This document shows positions 5,900 to 13,172 of a stretch of DNA of 13,199 nucleotides, piece by piece (position 1 is the stretch's first letter; every line of letters starts with the position of its first letter). Position numbers and translations under genes: made by a program. The stretch is from the NCBI GenBank assembly GCA_002483135.1, contig DLHI01000017.1, positions 2,257 to 15,455 on the forward strand, read 5' to 3'. The notes under the pieces are model-generated. The model saw only the letters and a list, made by a program, of their open reading frames with translations, did no database searches and was not told where the DNA came from. The DNA is from Hyphomonadaceae bacterium UBA7672. Its GTDB lineage: Bacteria > Pseudomonadota > Alphaproteobacteria > Caulobacterales > Hyphomonadaceae.

Positions 5900-6427
5900 T
5901 CAGTGCCCCGCGAACCAGACGAGATATGTAACGTCGATCCCCTGCCCGGCCAGTTTGGAATCTCCCTGCAGTTCGGGCAGGCAGACAAGGAAGGCCGCCC
6001 CGGCGATCTTCGCGCCGGCCTTGCGCAACAGCTTGATGGCGGCCATCGCAGTTCCACCCGTGGCGATCAGATCGTCGACCAGCAGCACCCGGTCCCCCGG
6101 CTCGATGGCGTCGGTGTGCATTTCCATGGCGTCGACGCCGTATTCCAGCTCGTAGCTTTCGGTGATGACGTTGTGGGGCAGCTTGCCCTTCTTGCGCAGG
6201 GGGACGAAGCCGGCGGAAAGCTGGTGGGCCACGGCCCCGCCCAGGATAAAGCCGCGCGCCTCGATCCCGGCCACCTTGTCGATCTTGGCGCCGGCATAGG
6301 GCTGGACCAGCTCATCCACAGCCTGCCGGAACGCACGCGGATTGCCCATCAGCGTGGTCACGTCCCGGAACTGGATTCCCGGCTTCGGGAAGTCCGGAAT
6401 GGTGCGGATTGCGTCCTTGAGTTCCAT
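5900..6427 (-). CDS. apt: Adenine phosphoribosyltransferase
   Basis: Apt converts adenine and PRPP to AMP and pyrophosphate in the cytoplasm (purine salvage). The 175-residue length is standard. FPKPGIQFRDVTTL (13-26), GIEARGFILGGAVA (54-67) and RKKGKLPHNVITESYELEYG (78-97) are family hallmarks. LLVDDLIATGGT (115-126) is the PRPP-binding loop. ATG 6427 is chosen because AGGGA lies about 7 nt upstream and the protein begins MELKDAIRTIPDFPKPG, as expected. The frame extends upstream to 6667, but that part overlaps the divergent gene. MtnP, which produces adenine, is encoded about 5 kb to the right. The gene is divergent from the MipA/OmpV gene across 145 nt. Confidence 0.97.
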   Translation of the reverse strand: MELKDAIRTIPDFPKPGIQFRDVTTLMGNPRAFRQAVDELVQPYAGAKIDKVAGIEARGFILGGAVAHQLSAGFVPLRKKGKLPHNVITESYELEYGVDAMEMHTDAIEPGDRVLLVDDLIATGGTAMAAIKLLRKAGAKIAGAAFLVCLPELQGDSKLAGQGIDVTYLVWFAGH

Positions 6428-6509
6428 CGTCAGTCCCTGGTCAGTGTTCCGCCTGAGTAGAACATGTATGCGACAGGCGAAAGATGAGGGTTCCCTCGGC
6501 CTTCTTCCC

Positions 6510-6540
6510 AGCGGCCCAGCGATCCAGATCGGGCGCCGCT
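6510..6540 (+). promoter_or_regulatory. Compound inverted repeat in the leader of the MipA/OmpV gene
   Basis: AGCGGC (6510-6515) pairs with GCCGCT (6535-6540), and inside it CGATC (6520-6524) pairs with GATCG (6527-6531) around two bases. The dyad lies 32 nt before the ATG in the apt/mipA divergent region. It could be an operator or an mRNA hairpin; no regulator is identified. Confidence 0.35.
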
Positions 6541-6572
6541 GCGTATCCCTGCCAATTATGCGGGAGTTCTCC

Positions 6573-7385
6573 ATGCGTCGAATCCTCACTACCGGCACGC
6601 TGATGGCAGTGGCCTGTTGCCCGGCATTTGCGCAGGAGCGCACAGCGGATGACGGATGGGGTCTCATCGTGGGGGCCGGCGCCCTGCACTCCCCGACCTA
6701 TGAGGGCGACGACGATACGCGGCTGTCCATCCTGCCGAACATACAGGTCAGCTATGGCGACCGGTTCTTTGCATCCGTGCAGGAGGGCATCGGCTACCGC
6801 GTTATCAAGGATCCCGGCTTCGAGGCCGGCCCCATCATGCGCGTGAAGTTCTCCCGCGATGAAGATGCCGACCAGCCATTTGCCATCAGCGGCGATGACT
6901 CGACGGACCTGATCGGCCTCGGCGATGTCGACACCAGCATCGAGCTGGGCGGCTTCCTTGCCTATGACATCGGCCCGGTGACCCTCAGCGCCGAGGCGCG
7001 GCAAGCAGTGACCGGGCACGAGGGCTTCGTTGCGGACCTCGGCGTCAAATGGTCTGGCCGCAGCTTCCTGTTCGGGCCGCCGGTGATCTGGTCGGTGGGA
7101 CCGCGGGCAAAGCTGGTCGACGACTCATACAACGGAGCCTATTTCAGCGTGGACGCCGCGCAGTCGCTTGCCTCCGGCCTGCCCGTGTTCGAGGCGGAAG
7201 GCGGGCTGCATTCCTATGGCATCGGCGCAACGGCCATCGTGCCGTTCACCGACGAGTGGTCGGCTGTGATCGTCGCGGGATACGACCGGCTGGAAGGCGA
7301 CGCCGCCGATAATCCGCTGGTGCAGCTGCGCGGATCGGAAGACCAGGCAAGCATCGGCGTGTTCCTGTCTTACAAGTTCTTCTGA
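6573..7385 (+). CDS. MipA/OmpV family outer-membrane protein
   Basis: The 270-residue protein has a signal peptide (MRRILTTGTLMAVACCPAFA, cut before Q21) and a beta-barrel-like body. The mature start GWGLIVGAGALHSPTYEGDDDTR, followed by LPNIQVSYGDRFFASVQEGIGY, is typical of MipA/OmpV proteins (MltA-interacting scaffold or OmpV-type porin-like proteins). It ends in ...FLSYKFF, with the terminal Phe expected of BAM-assembled barrels. ATG 6573 follows GGGAG (6562-6566) by 6 nt. An in-frame ATG at 6558 would place the Shine-Dalgarno sequence inside the gene and is less likely. Its precise ligand is unknown. The M16 peptidase gene follows after 65 nt on the same strand. Confidence 0.9.
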   Translation: MRRILTTGTLMAVACCPAFAQERTADDGWGLIVGAGALHSPTYEGDDDTRLSILPNIQVSYGDRFFASVQEGIGYRVIKDPGFEAGPIMRVKFSRDEDADQPFAISGDDSTDLIGLGDVDTSIELGGFLAYDIGPVTLSAEARQAVTGHEGFVADLGVKWSGRSFLFGPPVIWSVGPRAKLVDDSYNGAYFSVDAAQSLASGLPVFEAEGGLHSYGIGATAIVPFTDEWSAVIVAGYDRLEGDAADNPLVQLRGSEDQASIGVFLSYKFF

Positions 7386-7450
7386 TCTCCCACATTTGAC
7401 CCTGTGGCGGCCGCGTGCTGATCTCGCCCCCTCATCGAGGAGTCGGCATT

Positions 7451-10282
7451 ATGGTCAGCATTTTCAGGTCGGCGTTCGCCGCAGCGGCGCTTTTGCTGGC
7501 CGCGTCCTGCGGACCTGAGGCGACGACGGCGAAGGAGCCGCCGCTGGTTCCGGTCGAGACGTTCACGCTCGAGAACGGGCTGCGCGTCGTGTTCAACATC
7601 GACAAGTCTGACCCCGTTGTGTCCGTGGTGCTGGCGGCGCATGCGGGGTCGGCGCGCGAGACACCGGGACGCACCGGCTTTGCGCACATGTTTGAGCATC
7701 TCTTCTTCCTCGATTCCGAAAACCTCGGCCCGGGTGGCCTCGACAAGCTGACGGCGCGCGTGGGTGGCTCGGGCGCCAACGGTTTTACCAACAACGACCA
7801 GACCATCTACCTGCAGACCATCCCCAACGATGCACTGGAGAAGATGATCTGGGCCGAGGCCGACAAGCTTGGCTATTTCATCAACACAGTGACGCCGGCC
7901 GTGCTCGAAAAGGAAAAGCAGGTCGTCAAGAACGAGAAGCGGCAGAGTTACGACAACCGGCCGTATGGCCACCTCTTCCCCGTCCTGTCGGCGACGATGT
8001 TCCCGGCGGACCATCCCTATAGCTGGCCCGTGATCGGCTCGCTGGCAGACCTCGACGCGGCGACGCTGGAGGATGTGCGCGCGTTTCACAGCCGTTGGTA
8101 TGTACCCAACAACGCGACGCTGGTTCTGTCGGGCGATTTCGATCCGGCGCAGGCGAAGGCGTGGGTCGAGAAATACTTCAACGACATTCCAAAGGGCGAG
8201 GCGGTTGAGCGCCTCGCGCCGCGCCCTGCCCCGCTCGCTGCATCTGTGAGCCTCGTGCACGAGGATAATTTCGCGACGCTGCCGCAGCTGACGCTGGCGT
8301 GGCCTTCGCCGCCCGCCTTCGACAAGGATGTGTGGCCAATGACGATGCTGCTCACTCTGCTCACCGATGGGCAGGAAGCGCCGCTCAACAAATCAGTTGT
8401 GGAAGACGCCAAGCTTGCCGGTGGCGTCGGCATGCTGGTCGACGACGGACAGCTGGCCGGCATTGCGGGCATCAACATCACCGCGTTCGACGGCGTCGAC
8501 CTCGACAAGGTGCTGGCCGCAGTGAATGCGGGCTTCGCCGCGTTCGAGAAGGATGGCGTGAAGCCTGAAGCTCTGGCGCGCGTGAAGGCGGTCGCGGAAT
8601 CAAACTTCTTTGCGGGCCTTGGCACGGTGAACGGCCGGGCGGCGCAGCTTGCGCGCTATGACGGCCTGCTCGGCCGCGCCGACTTTGCAGATGAGGACCT
8701 CGCCCGCCTGCGCGCCGTGACGGCGGAAGACGTGAAGCGCGTCTACGAGACCTATGTCAAGGGCAAGCCGCATTTCGCCGCGAGCTTCGTGCCGAAGGGC
8801 CAGGCTGCGCTGGCGCTTGAAGGCGCGGGGGTCGCCAAGGTGGTCGAGGAACCCATTGTGCAAGGCGCAGAGGCGCCTGTGGATGCCGCCGCGGATCGTC
8901 CGACCGAACTCGCCAAGACGCCCTCCAGCTTCGACCGCTCCGTCGAGCCGCCCTTCGGGCCCACGCCTGTCGTGAAGGCGCCGGCGCCGTGGACGGCGAG
9001 CCTTTCCAACGGCCTTGCGCTTTCGGGAATTGAAGACCGCGAGCTTCCCATCGTCGCCTTCGAGTTCGCCATCGACGGCGGCCGCCTGCGTGAGGACCCA
9101 GCGCGCCCGGGCCTCGCCAATGTCACTGCCGAAATGATGATGCGGGGCACGAAAACGAAGACACGCGCCGAGTTCGAGAATGCGATCGAGACGCTGGGCG
9201 CGCAGGTGCGCGCCGTCGCAGGGGACGAACGCATCTACGTTTCGGGCACGACGCTGGCCCGCAACTTCGCTGCGACCATGACGCTGGTGGAGGAAATGCT
9301 GCTGGAGCCGCGCTGGGACCCGGCAGAGCTCGATCTTGTCAAGGCCGCCGTCACGGCGGAAATCCAGGGTGAGCGCGCGGAGCCCAACGTGATCGCCGAG
9401 CGCGTGCTCTCGCGACTCGTGTGGGGACCAGACCATATTCTCGGCAAGGGTCCGCTCGGCACGGAATCTTCCGTCGCCTCGTTCCAGCCTGCAGACCTTG
9501 CGGCCTTCCACGCGGCTGGTCTCGTGCCGTCGAACGCGCGGCTGCGCATAGCCGGGGCCGTGAGCCAGAGCGAGGCGGAGGCCGCGCTAGCGGGTCTTGC
9601 GCAACACTGGGCCGCAGGAACGGCGACGCCGGTTGCGGCCACGACGCCCGCGGCCCCGGGCGCCACGAAGATCTATTTCTACGACGTGCCGGGGGCCAAG
9701 CAGTCGGTGCTGATCATGGCCAATCCGGGCCCGGCCCGCGCGGCGGCGGATTTCTATCCAGCGACGGCGATGAACTTCATCCTCGGCGGCGGCGGCTTCG
9801 CCTCCCGCCTCACACAGCAGCTGCGCGAGGGCAAGGGCTATACCTATGGTGTGCGTTCAGCCTTCCAGGGCGGGGAAACATCGGGCCAGTTCCGCGTGTC
9901 CAGTCCGGTGCGTTCGAATGTGACGCTGGAGGCCGCGCTGCTAATGCGCGACATCGTGCGCGACTATGGCGCGACGTTCACGGCGGCAGACCTCGACCTC
10001 ACACGCGCATCTCTCGCCAAGAGCCGGGCTCGGTCGTTCGAGAGCCTCAACGCCAAGCTCAGCATGCTCGCCACGATCGGCGACCTCGGCCTGCCCGCTG
10101 ACTATATTGCGCAGGAGACCGCAGCGCTGGAGGGGTTGACGCTCGAACAGGTGCGGGACCTCGCCAAGCGCCTGATCACCACGGACAAGATGTACATCGT
10201 GGTCGTGGGCGATGCGGCAACGCAGGCGCCGCGCCTTACCGCGCTGGGTTATGGCGCGCCGGTGATGGTGAAGCTGGATTAG
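7451..10282 (+). CDS. M16 family (pitrilysin/insulinase-like) zinc peptidase, two M16 halves, putative lipoprotein
   Basis: This 943-residue envelope metallopeptidase has a signal sequence with a possible weak lipobox (AASC, C20). The first half carries the inverted zinc motif H79-M-F-E82-H83 and the distal Glu ligand E162 in VVKNEKRQ, so it should be catalytic. ANGFTNNDQTIYLQTIP (109-125) is the expected substrate-strand region. The second half (about 520-943) has the M16 fold but no HxxEH; the equivalent stretch reads LANVTAEM (555-562). It has the GGGGFASRLTQQLREGKGYTYG segment with R792 and Y799, the pair typical of the non-catalytic M16 half. This one-chain, two-half layout resembles bacterial PqqL-type peptidases. 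ATG 7451 follows GAGGAG (7437-7442) by 8 nt. The substrate is unknown. Its 3' end overlaps the convergent GST gene by 4 nt. Confidence 0.95.
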   Translation: MVSIFRSAFAAAALLLAASCGPEATTAKEPPLVPVETFTLENGLRVVFNIDKSDPVVSVVLAAHAGSARETPGRTGFAHMFEHLFFLDSENLGPGGLDKLTARVGGSGANGFTNNDQTIYLQTIPNDALEKMIWAEADKLGYFINTVTPAVLEKEKQVVKNEKRQSYDNRPYGHLFPVLSATMFPADHPYSWPVIGSLADLDAATLEDVRAFHSRWYVPNNATLVLSGDFDPAQAKAWVEKYFNDIPKGEAVERLAPRPAPLAASVSLVHEDNFATLPQLTLAWPSPPAFDKDVWPMTMLLTLLTDGQEAPLNKSVVEDAKLAGGVGMLVDDGQLAGIAGINITAFDGVDLDKVLAAVNAGFAAFEKDGVKPEALARVKAVAESNFFAGLGTVNGRAAQLARYDGLLGRADFADEDLARLRAVTAEDVKRVYETYVKGKPHFAASFVPKGQAALALEGAGVAKVVEEPIVQGAEAPVDAAADRPTELAKTPSSFDRSVEPPFGPTPVVKAPAPWTASLSNGLALSGIEDRELPIVAFEFAIDGGRLREDPARPGLANVTAEMMMRGTKTKTRAEFENAIETLGAQVRAVAGDERIYVSGTTLARNFAATMTLVEEMLLEPRWDPAELDLVKAAVTAEIQGERAEPNVIAERVLSRLVWGPDHILGKGPLGTESSVASFQPADLAAFHAAGLVPSNARLRIAGAVSQSEAEAALAGLAQHWAAGTATPVAATTPAAPGATKIYFYDVPGAKQSVLIMANPGPARAAADFYPATAMNFILGGGGFASRLTQQLREGKGYTYGVRSAFQGGETSGQFRVSSPVRSNVTLEAALLMRDIVRDYGATFTAADLDLTRASLAKSRARSFESLNAKLSMLATIGDLGLPADYIAQETAALEGLTLEQVRDLAKRLITTDKMYIVVVGDAATQAPRLTALGYGAPVMVKLD

Positions 10283-10926
10283 GCCTGATCCGACCTCGGC
10301 AGCGCGCGCGTTTCGGCCTCAGCACCTTTGACCCACGCGGCGAAGTGCGGCTCGGCCCACATGCGATCGATATAGGCCTGCGCTTCGGGTGAGCGCGGGA
10401 TGGCGTAGGTGACGAAGCGGGTGACGACGGGGGCGTACATCGCGTCCGCAATCGACCACTGGCCGAACAGGAACGGCCCGCCCGAACGTGCGAGCCATCC
10501 GGACCAGAGCGCATCGACTTTCGCCGCATCGGCGAGACCATCGGCGGTCATGCGGCTCGCGTCCGTGCGGCGCTTGATGTTCATGGGCGCGTCGTTGCGT
10601 AGGTTCGGGAAGCCCGAGTGCATAATTGAGGCGGCGGCGCGCGCGAGAGCACGGGCGGTTGGGTCCTTCGGCCAGATCAGGGGCTGCTGCTCGGCGGCCC
10701 ACTCGCAGATGGCGAGGCTTTCGGCGATCACGACGCCAGCGCCGAGATCGAGCGCGGGCACACGCGCTGTCGGGGAGATGGCGCCGAAGCTGGGCTTGCC
10801 ACCCATCTCGGGCAGAGCGTGAGAGACTTCCTCGAAATCTACGCCGGCATGGCGCAGCGCCAGCCACGGTCGCATCGACCAGGAAGAGTAGTTGAAGTCG
10901 CCAATGTGCAGGCGTGGGCGTGTCAT
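10279..10926 (-). CDS. Glutathione S-transferase family protein
   Basis: This 215-residue cytosolic GST-like protein has an N-terminal thioredoxin fold beginning LHIGDFNYSSWSMRPWLALRH. S14/S15/S17 there offer the catalytic Ser, the cis-Pro is P57 in ARVPAL, and the glutathione-binding E69-S70 is in VIAES. The all-helical C-terminal domain contains the N-capping region FGQWSIADAMYAPVV (154-168, D161). Likely activities are glutathione conjugation or reduction, with substrate unknown. The start at 10926 lies 14 nt after the LysE-type gene stop, so the two are probably co-transcribed. The ribosome-binding site is weak (GGGA). The stop TAA overlaps the stop of the convergent peptidase gene (shared bases 10279-10282). 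Confidence 0.93.
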   Translation of the reverse strand: MTRPRLHIGDFNYSSWSMRPWLALRHAGVDFEEVSHALPEMGGKPSFGAISPTARVPALDLGAGVVIAESLAICEWAAEQQPLIWPKDPTARALARAAASIMHSGFPNLRNDAPMNIKRRTDASRMTADGLADAAKVDALWSGWLARSGGPFLFGQWSIADAMYAPVVTRFVTYAIPRSPEAQAYIDRMWAEPHFAAWVKGAEAETRALPRSDQA

Positions 10927-10940
10927 CGCTCGATCCCGTT

Positions 10941-11585
10941 CTAGTGTGCGCCCTGTCTAAATGTGAAGACGACGAGCAACGCAAGGCTGAGGAAGACGAC
11001 GCCGACCCCGCGCTCGAACCATTTGCGGATGTTCGGATTGCCCAGGAAGCGTGAGAGACGGCCGCCGAGGTGAGTGTAGAGCCACTGGACTGCGAGATCG
11101 ATGATCGCGCCAATGGTTCCGAGAAACACGGTCTGCGAGAGGACGTTGCCCTGCGCGTTGATGAATTGCGGCAGGAAGACCATGAACCAGAAGACCGTCT
11201 TGGGATTGCCGAAGCCGATCATCAGTCCGTCGAGAAAGGCGCCACGGCCCACGGCCATCACGGGCGAAGGCTGACCCGGCTCGACCAACGGCTCGCCGCG
11301 GAAGGACCGCCAGATCGCCGCCGCACCGAAGAAGGCCAGGCACGCAGCGCCAGCCCATTTCACGATGAAGAAGGCGAGTTCCGATGTCTGCATCAGCACG
11401 CCGAGGCCGAGCGCCGTCAGCGCGAAGTAAACGAGATTTGCGACCTGGATTCCGAAGCCCGCCATGATGCCGGCGCGATGCCCACGCAGCGCGGCTTGGG
11501 ACATGATGAACATCACGTTCGGGCCCGGCGCGAGGCTCACGAACGTGGTGAGGACCATGAACAACAGGAAGTTGTCAGGGATCAT
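10941..11585 (-). CDS. LysE/RhtB-family amino-acid exporter (translocator)
   Basis: This 214-residue inner-membrane protein has about six hydrophobic helices (roughly 5-27, 38-62, 69-92, 115-140, 149-171, 193-209). LAPGPNVMFIMSQAALRGHRAGIMAGFGI (18-46) is the family signature, and GFGNPKTVFWFMVFLPQF (124-141) the second conserved block with NPK. Members export amino acids or similar small molecules such as lysine, threonine or homoserine lactone; the substrate cannot be assigned. It lies between mtnP (52 nt upstream) and the GST-like gene (14 nt downstream), all on the same strand. ATG 11585 is correct for family length although the Shine-Dalgarno match is poor. Confidence 0.93.
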   Translation of the reverse strand: MIPDNFLLFMVLTTFVSLAPGPNVMFIMSQAALRGHRAGIMAGFGIQVANLVYFALTALGLGVLMQTSELAFFIVKWAGAACLAFFGAAAIWRSFRGEPLVEPGQPSPVMAVGRGAFLDGLMIGFGNPKTVFWFMVFLPQFINAQGNVLSQTVFLGTIGAIIDLAVQWLYTHLGGRLSRFLGNPNIRKWFERGVGVVFLSLALLVVFTFRQGAH

Positions 11586-11603
11586 AGACGTCCGTTCCAG
11601 CCC

Positions 11604-11620
11604 GCGGACCGGATGTCCGC
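11604..11620 (-). other. Small hairpin between mtnP and the LysE-type gene
   Basis: GCGGAC (11604-11609) and GTCCGC (11615-11620) form a perfect 6-bp stem with a 5-nt loop in the 52-nt spacer. No T-run follows in the direction of transcription, so read-through from mtnP is expected; a processing or attenuation role is possible. Confidence 0.3.
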
Positions 11621-11637
11621 CGATAAGGCAAGCTGCG

Positions 11638-12516
11638 TCAAGCCCTTAACGCCCGGCCGGCGACGGCATCGAGCCGAACAAGCATAGCGGGATCGCGATG
11701 CTGCGGCGCAGTGATGATCGCGTGGTCGAGGCAGGTGTCGATGCCATCCGGGTCTGGTGTGCGGGGCGCGGCGGCCATGCGGGCGGCTATGCGGCCAACC
11801 AGGGCCGCAGCGCGTTCGGCGTTGTGGTGCAGGACTTTCAGCACGTCAGTCACCGAGACCGCCTCCTCTTCCTCGCGCCAGCAATCGTAATCCGTGACCA
11901 TGGCGACGGTTGCGTAGGGAAGTTCCGCCTCGCGGGCGAGTTTCGCCTCGGGCATGTTGGTCATTCCGATCACGTCGCATCCCCATGAGCGGTAAAGCTT
12001 CGATTCGGCCAGGGACGAAAACTGCGGGCCCTCCATGGTGAGATAGGTTCCACCCCAATGCGTTGTGACGCCAAGCGCGCTCGCCTCCTCTGCGGCCAGC
12101 GCGGCCAGCCGCGATGACACCGGATGCGCCATGGAGACGTGAGCGACGACACCCTCGCCGAAGAAACTCTTCTCGCGGGCAAAGGTTCTGTCGATGAGCT
12201 GGTCAACCACAACGAAATCGCCGGGGGCGTATTCCTCCTTCAGCGAGCCGCAGGCGGACAGTGAGATCAGGTCGGTGCAACCCGCACGCTTCATCACGTC
12301 GATATTGGCGCGGTAGTTGAGTTGCGTCGGGCCGAGGCGATGGCCGCGCCCGTGGCGCGGCAGGAACACGACATCAATGCCGTGCAGCTTGCCGCGAAAT
12401 ACCTGGTCGGATGGTTCGCCCCAGGGCGAGGCGATGCCCTGCCAGCGCCCGCCCTCGATGCCGGGAACCTGATAGAGCCCGGAGCCGCCGATGATGCCGA
12501 GCGTCCAGTTGGCCAT
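11638..12516 (-). CDS. mtnP: S-methyl-5'-thioadenosine phosphorylase
   Basis: MtnP cleaves methylthioadenosine with phosphate into adenine and methylthioribose-1-phosphate, recycling the by-product of polyamine or homoserine-lactone synthesis. The 292 residues show GIIGGSGLY (8-15, phosphate-binding Ser12), RHGRGHRLGPTQLNYRAN (54-71), SACGSLKEEYAPGDFV (87-102) and TYLTMEGPQFSSLAES (157-172). GMTNMPEAKLAREAE (184-198) and TDYDCW (208-213) with the base-contacting Asp residues complete the set. GPQFSSxAE favours MTA phosphorylase over other purine nucleoside phosphorylases. ATG 12516 lies 4 nt after the stop of the upstream gene and has no Shine-Dalgarno sequence of its own, so translational coupling is likely. 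The released adenine would be used by Apt (5900-6427). Confidence 0.96.
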   Translation of the reverse strand: MANWTLGIIGGSGLYQVPGIEGGRWQGIASPWGEPSDQVFRGKLHGIDVVFLPRHGRGHRLGPTQLNYRANIDVMKRAGCTDLISLSACGSLKEEYAPGDFVVVDQLIDRTFAREKSFFGEGVVAHVSMAHPVSSRLAALAAEEASALGVTTHWGGTYLTMEGPQFSSLAESKLYRSWGCDVIGMTNMPEAKLAREAELPYATVAMVTDYDCWREEEEAVSVTDVLKVLHHNAERAAALVGRIAARMAAAPRTPDPDGIDTCLDHAIITAPQHRDPAMLVRLDAVAGRALRA

Positions 12517-12520
12517 GCGA

Positions 12521-12964
12521 TCAACCGATGCCGGCGGCGGCGCAGCGGGTGCAGCGCAACTGCAGGCCGTTGTTTCTGAACTTTACGGTCATCACGTTCA
12601 GGCCGGGCATCGCGACATCAATATCGGGGTCTGCCTTCGATTCACTTGGGGTCCCGAGCTTGGGATTCGGAGTGAAGGTGACCTGCATGGGATCCAATGT
12701 CCGCCCTGCGACGACAGCGGCTGGCGGAGGTGGCCTACCCACCAGAATCTCATCGCGCTTGATTGGAGTCTGGAAGCTGAACCGGAAGCCACGGGGTTCA
12801 GCCGGGGCGACTATGAGCGCGGGCGCGGCGCAGCCGGATGGGATGAAGGCCCAGCTTCCCTCGATATGTTTCGGGATATCCTCGAAGGTCAGCGGCTGAG
12901 CGAAGGCCGTAGCGCTTCCACACATCAGCGCCAGCACGACGACGCCAGCGACCAGCTTCTGCAT
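12521..12964 (-). CDS. Exported small protein of unknown function, first gene of the mtnP cluster
   Basis: The 147-residue product has a Sec signal peptide (MQKLVAGVVVLALMCGSATAFA, cut before Q23). The mature domain is probably periplasmic: SWAFIPSGCAAPALI, a middle part with four consecutive prolines (78-81), and FRNNGLQLRCTRCA near the end. Mature cysteines are C45, C138 and C141, the last two as a C-x2-C pair. That could be redox-active or metal-binding (inference). I do not recognise the family. ATG 12964 is preceded by GAGGAG with a 6-nt spacer; a TTG two codons upstream is a poorer choice. The stop precedes mtnP by 4 nt, so the pair is very likely co-transcribed, but I see no chemical link to methylthioadenosine salvage. 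Confidence 0.82.
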   Translation of the reverse strand: MQKLVAGVVVLALMCGSATAFAQPLTFEDIPKHIEGSWAFIPSGCAAPALIVAPAEPRGFRFSFQTPIKRDEILVGRPPPPAAVVAGRTLDPMQVTFTPNPKLGTPSESKADPDIDVAMPGLNVMTVKFRNNGLQLRCTRCAAAGIG

Positions 12965-13066
12965 CCCCAACTCCTCTCGACATCTGGCGCTACCCTAATG
13001 GACGTGCCCGCGTGCGCAATAAGGGTAAGCGAGCGCGGTGGCGCAGGGCGCAGAACACGCCAAGAG

Positions 13067-13124
13067 CTCCACGACGCCTTTGCGTCTGGAGGTTTGCTGT
13101 CGTTCTGCCCTTCAAATGGAGGGC
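13067..13124. other. Two adjacent hairpins in the non-coding right end
   Basis: CTCCA (13067-13071) and GACGC (13073-13077) pair with GCGTC (13082-13086) and TGGAG (13087-13091), giving a 10-bp stem with a one-base bulge and a 4-nt loop. GCCCT (13107-13111) pairs with AGGGC (13120-13124), extendable by two more pairs. They could end a minus-strand transcript entering from the right, or be a dispersed palindromic repeat. The remainder of 12965-13199 shows no convincing gene, although one minus-strand frame is open from the edge to about 13000. Confidence 0.35.
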
Positions 13125-13158
13125 TGAGGGCGCGGACGAACCGCGTGGTCCGTCGCTC

Positions 13159-13172
13159 GTAGTCCGTAGTCC
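13159..13172. repeat. Short tandem repeat, two copies of GTAGTCC
   Basis: Two exact 7-bp units lie head to tail near the right edge, in sequence without a supported gene. They may be chance or the start of a longer repeat outside the window. Confidence 0.3.

Noticed and set aside
7390..7407. CCACA/TGTGG hairpin after the MipA/OmpV gene as a terminator
   Set aside because: The stem has only five pairs and is followed by GC-rich sequence with no T-run, so termination is not supported.
7370..8260. 296-residue minus-strand open frame
   Set aside because: It lies opposite the M16 peptidase zinc domain, is rich in Arg and His as antisense translations are, and has no domain features.
8600..9511. 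303-residue minus-strand open frame
   Set aside because: It is the antisense of the middle of the M16 gene with shadow-like composition.
12491..13162. 223-residue plus-strand open frame
   Set aside because: Most of it is antisense to the exported CxxC protein, which has a signal peptide and a strong ribosome-binding site; the remainder runs through hairpins without domain signals.
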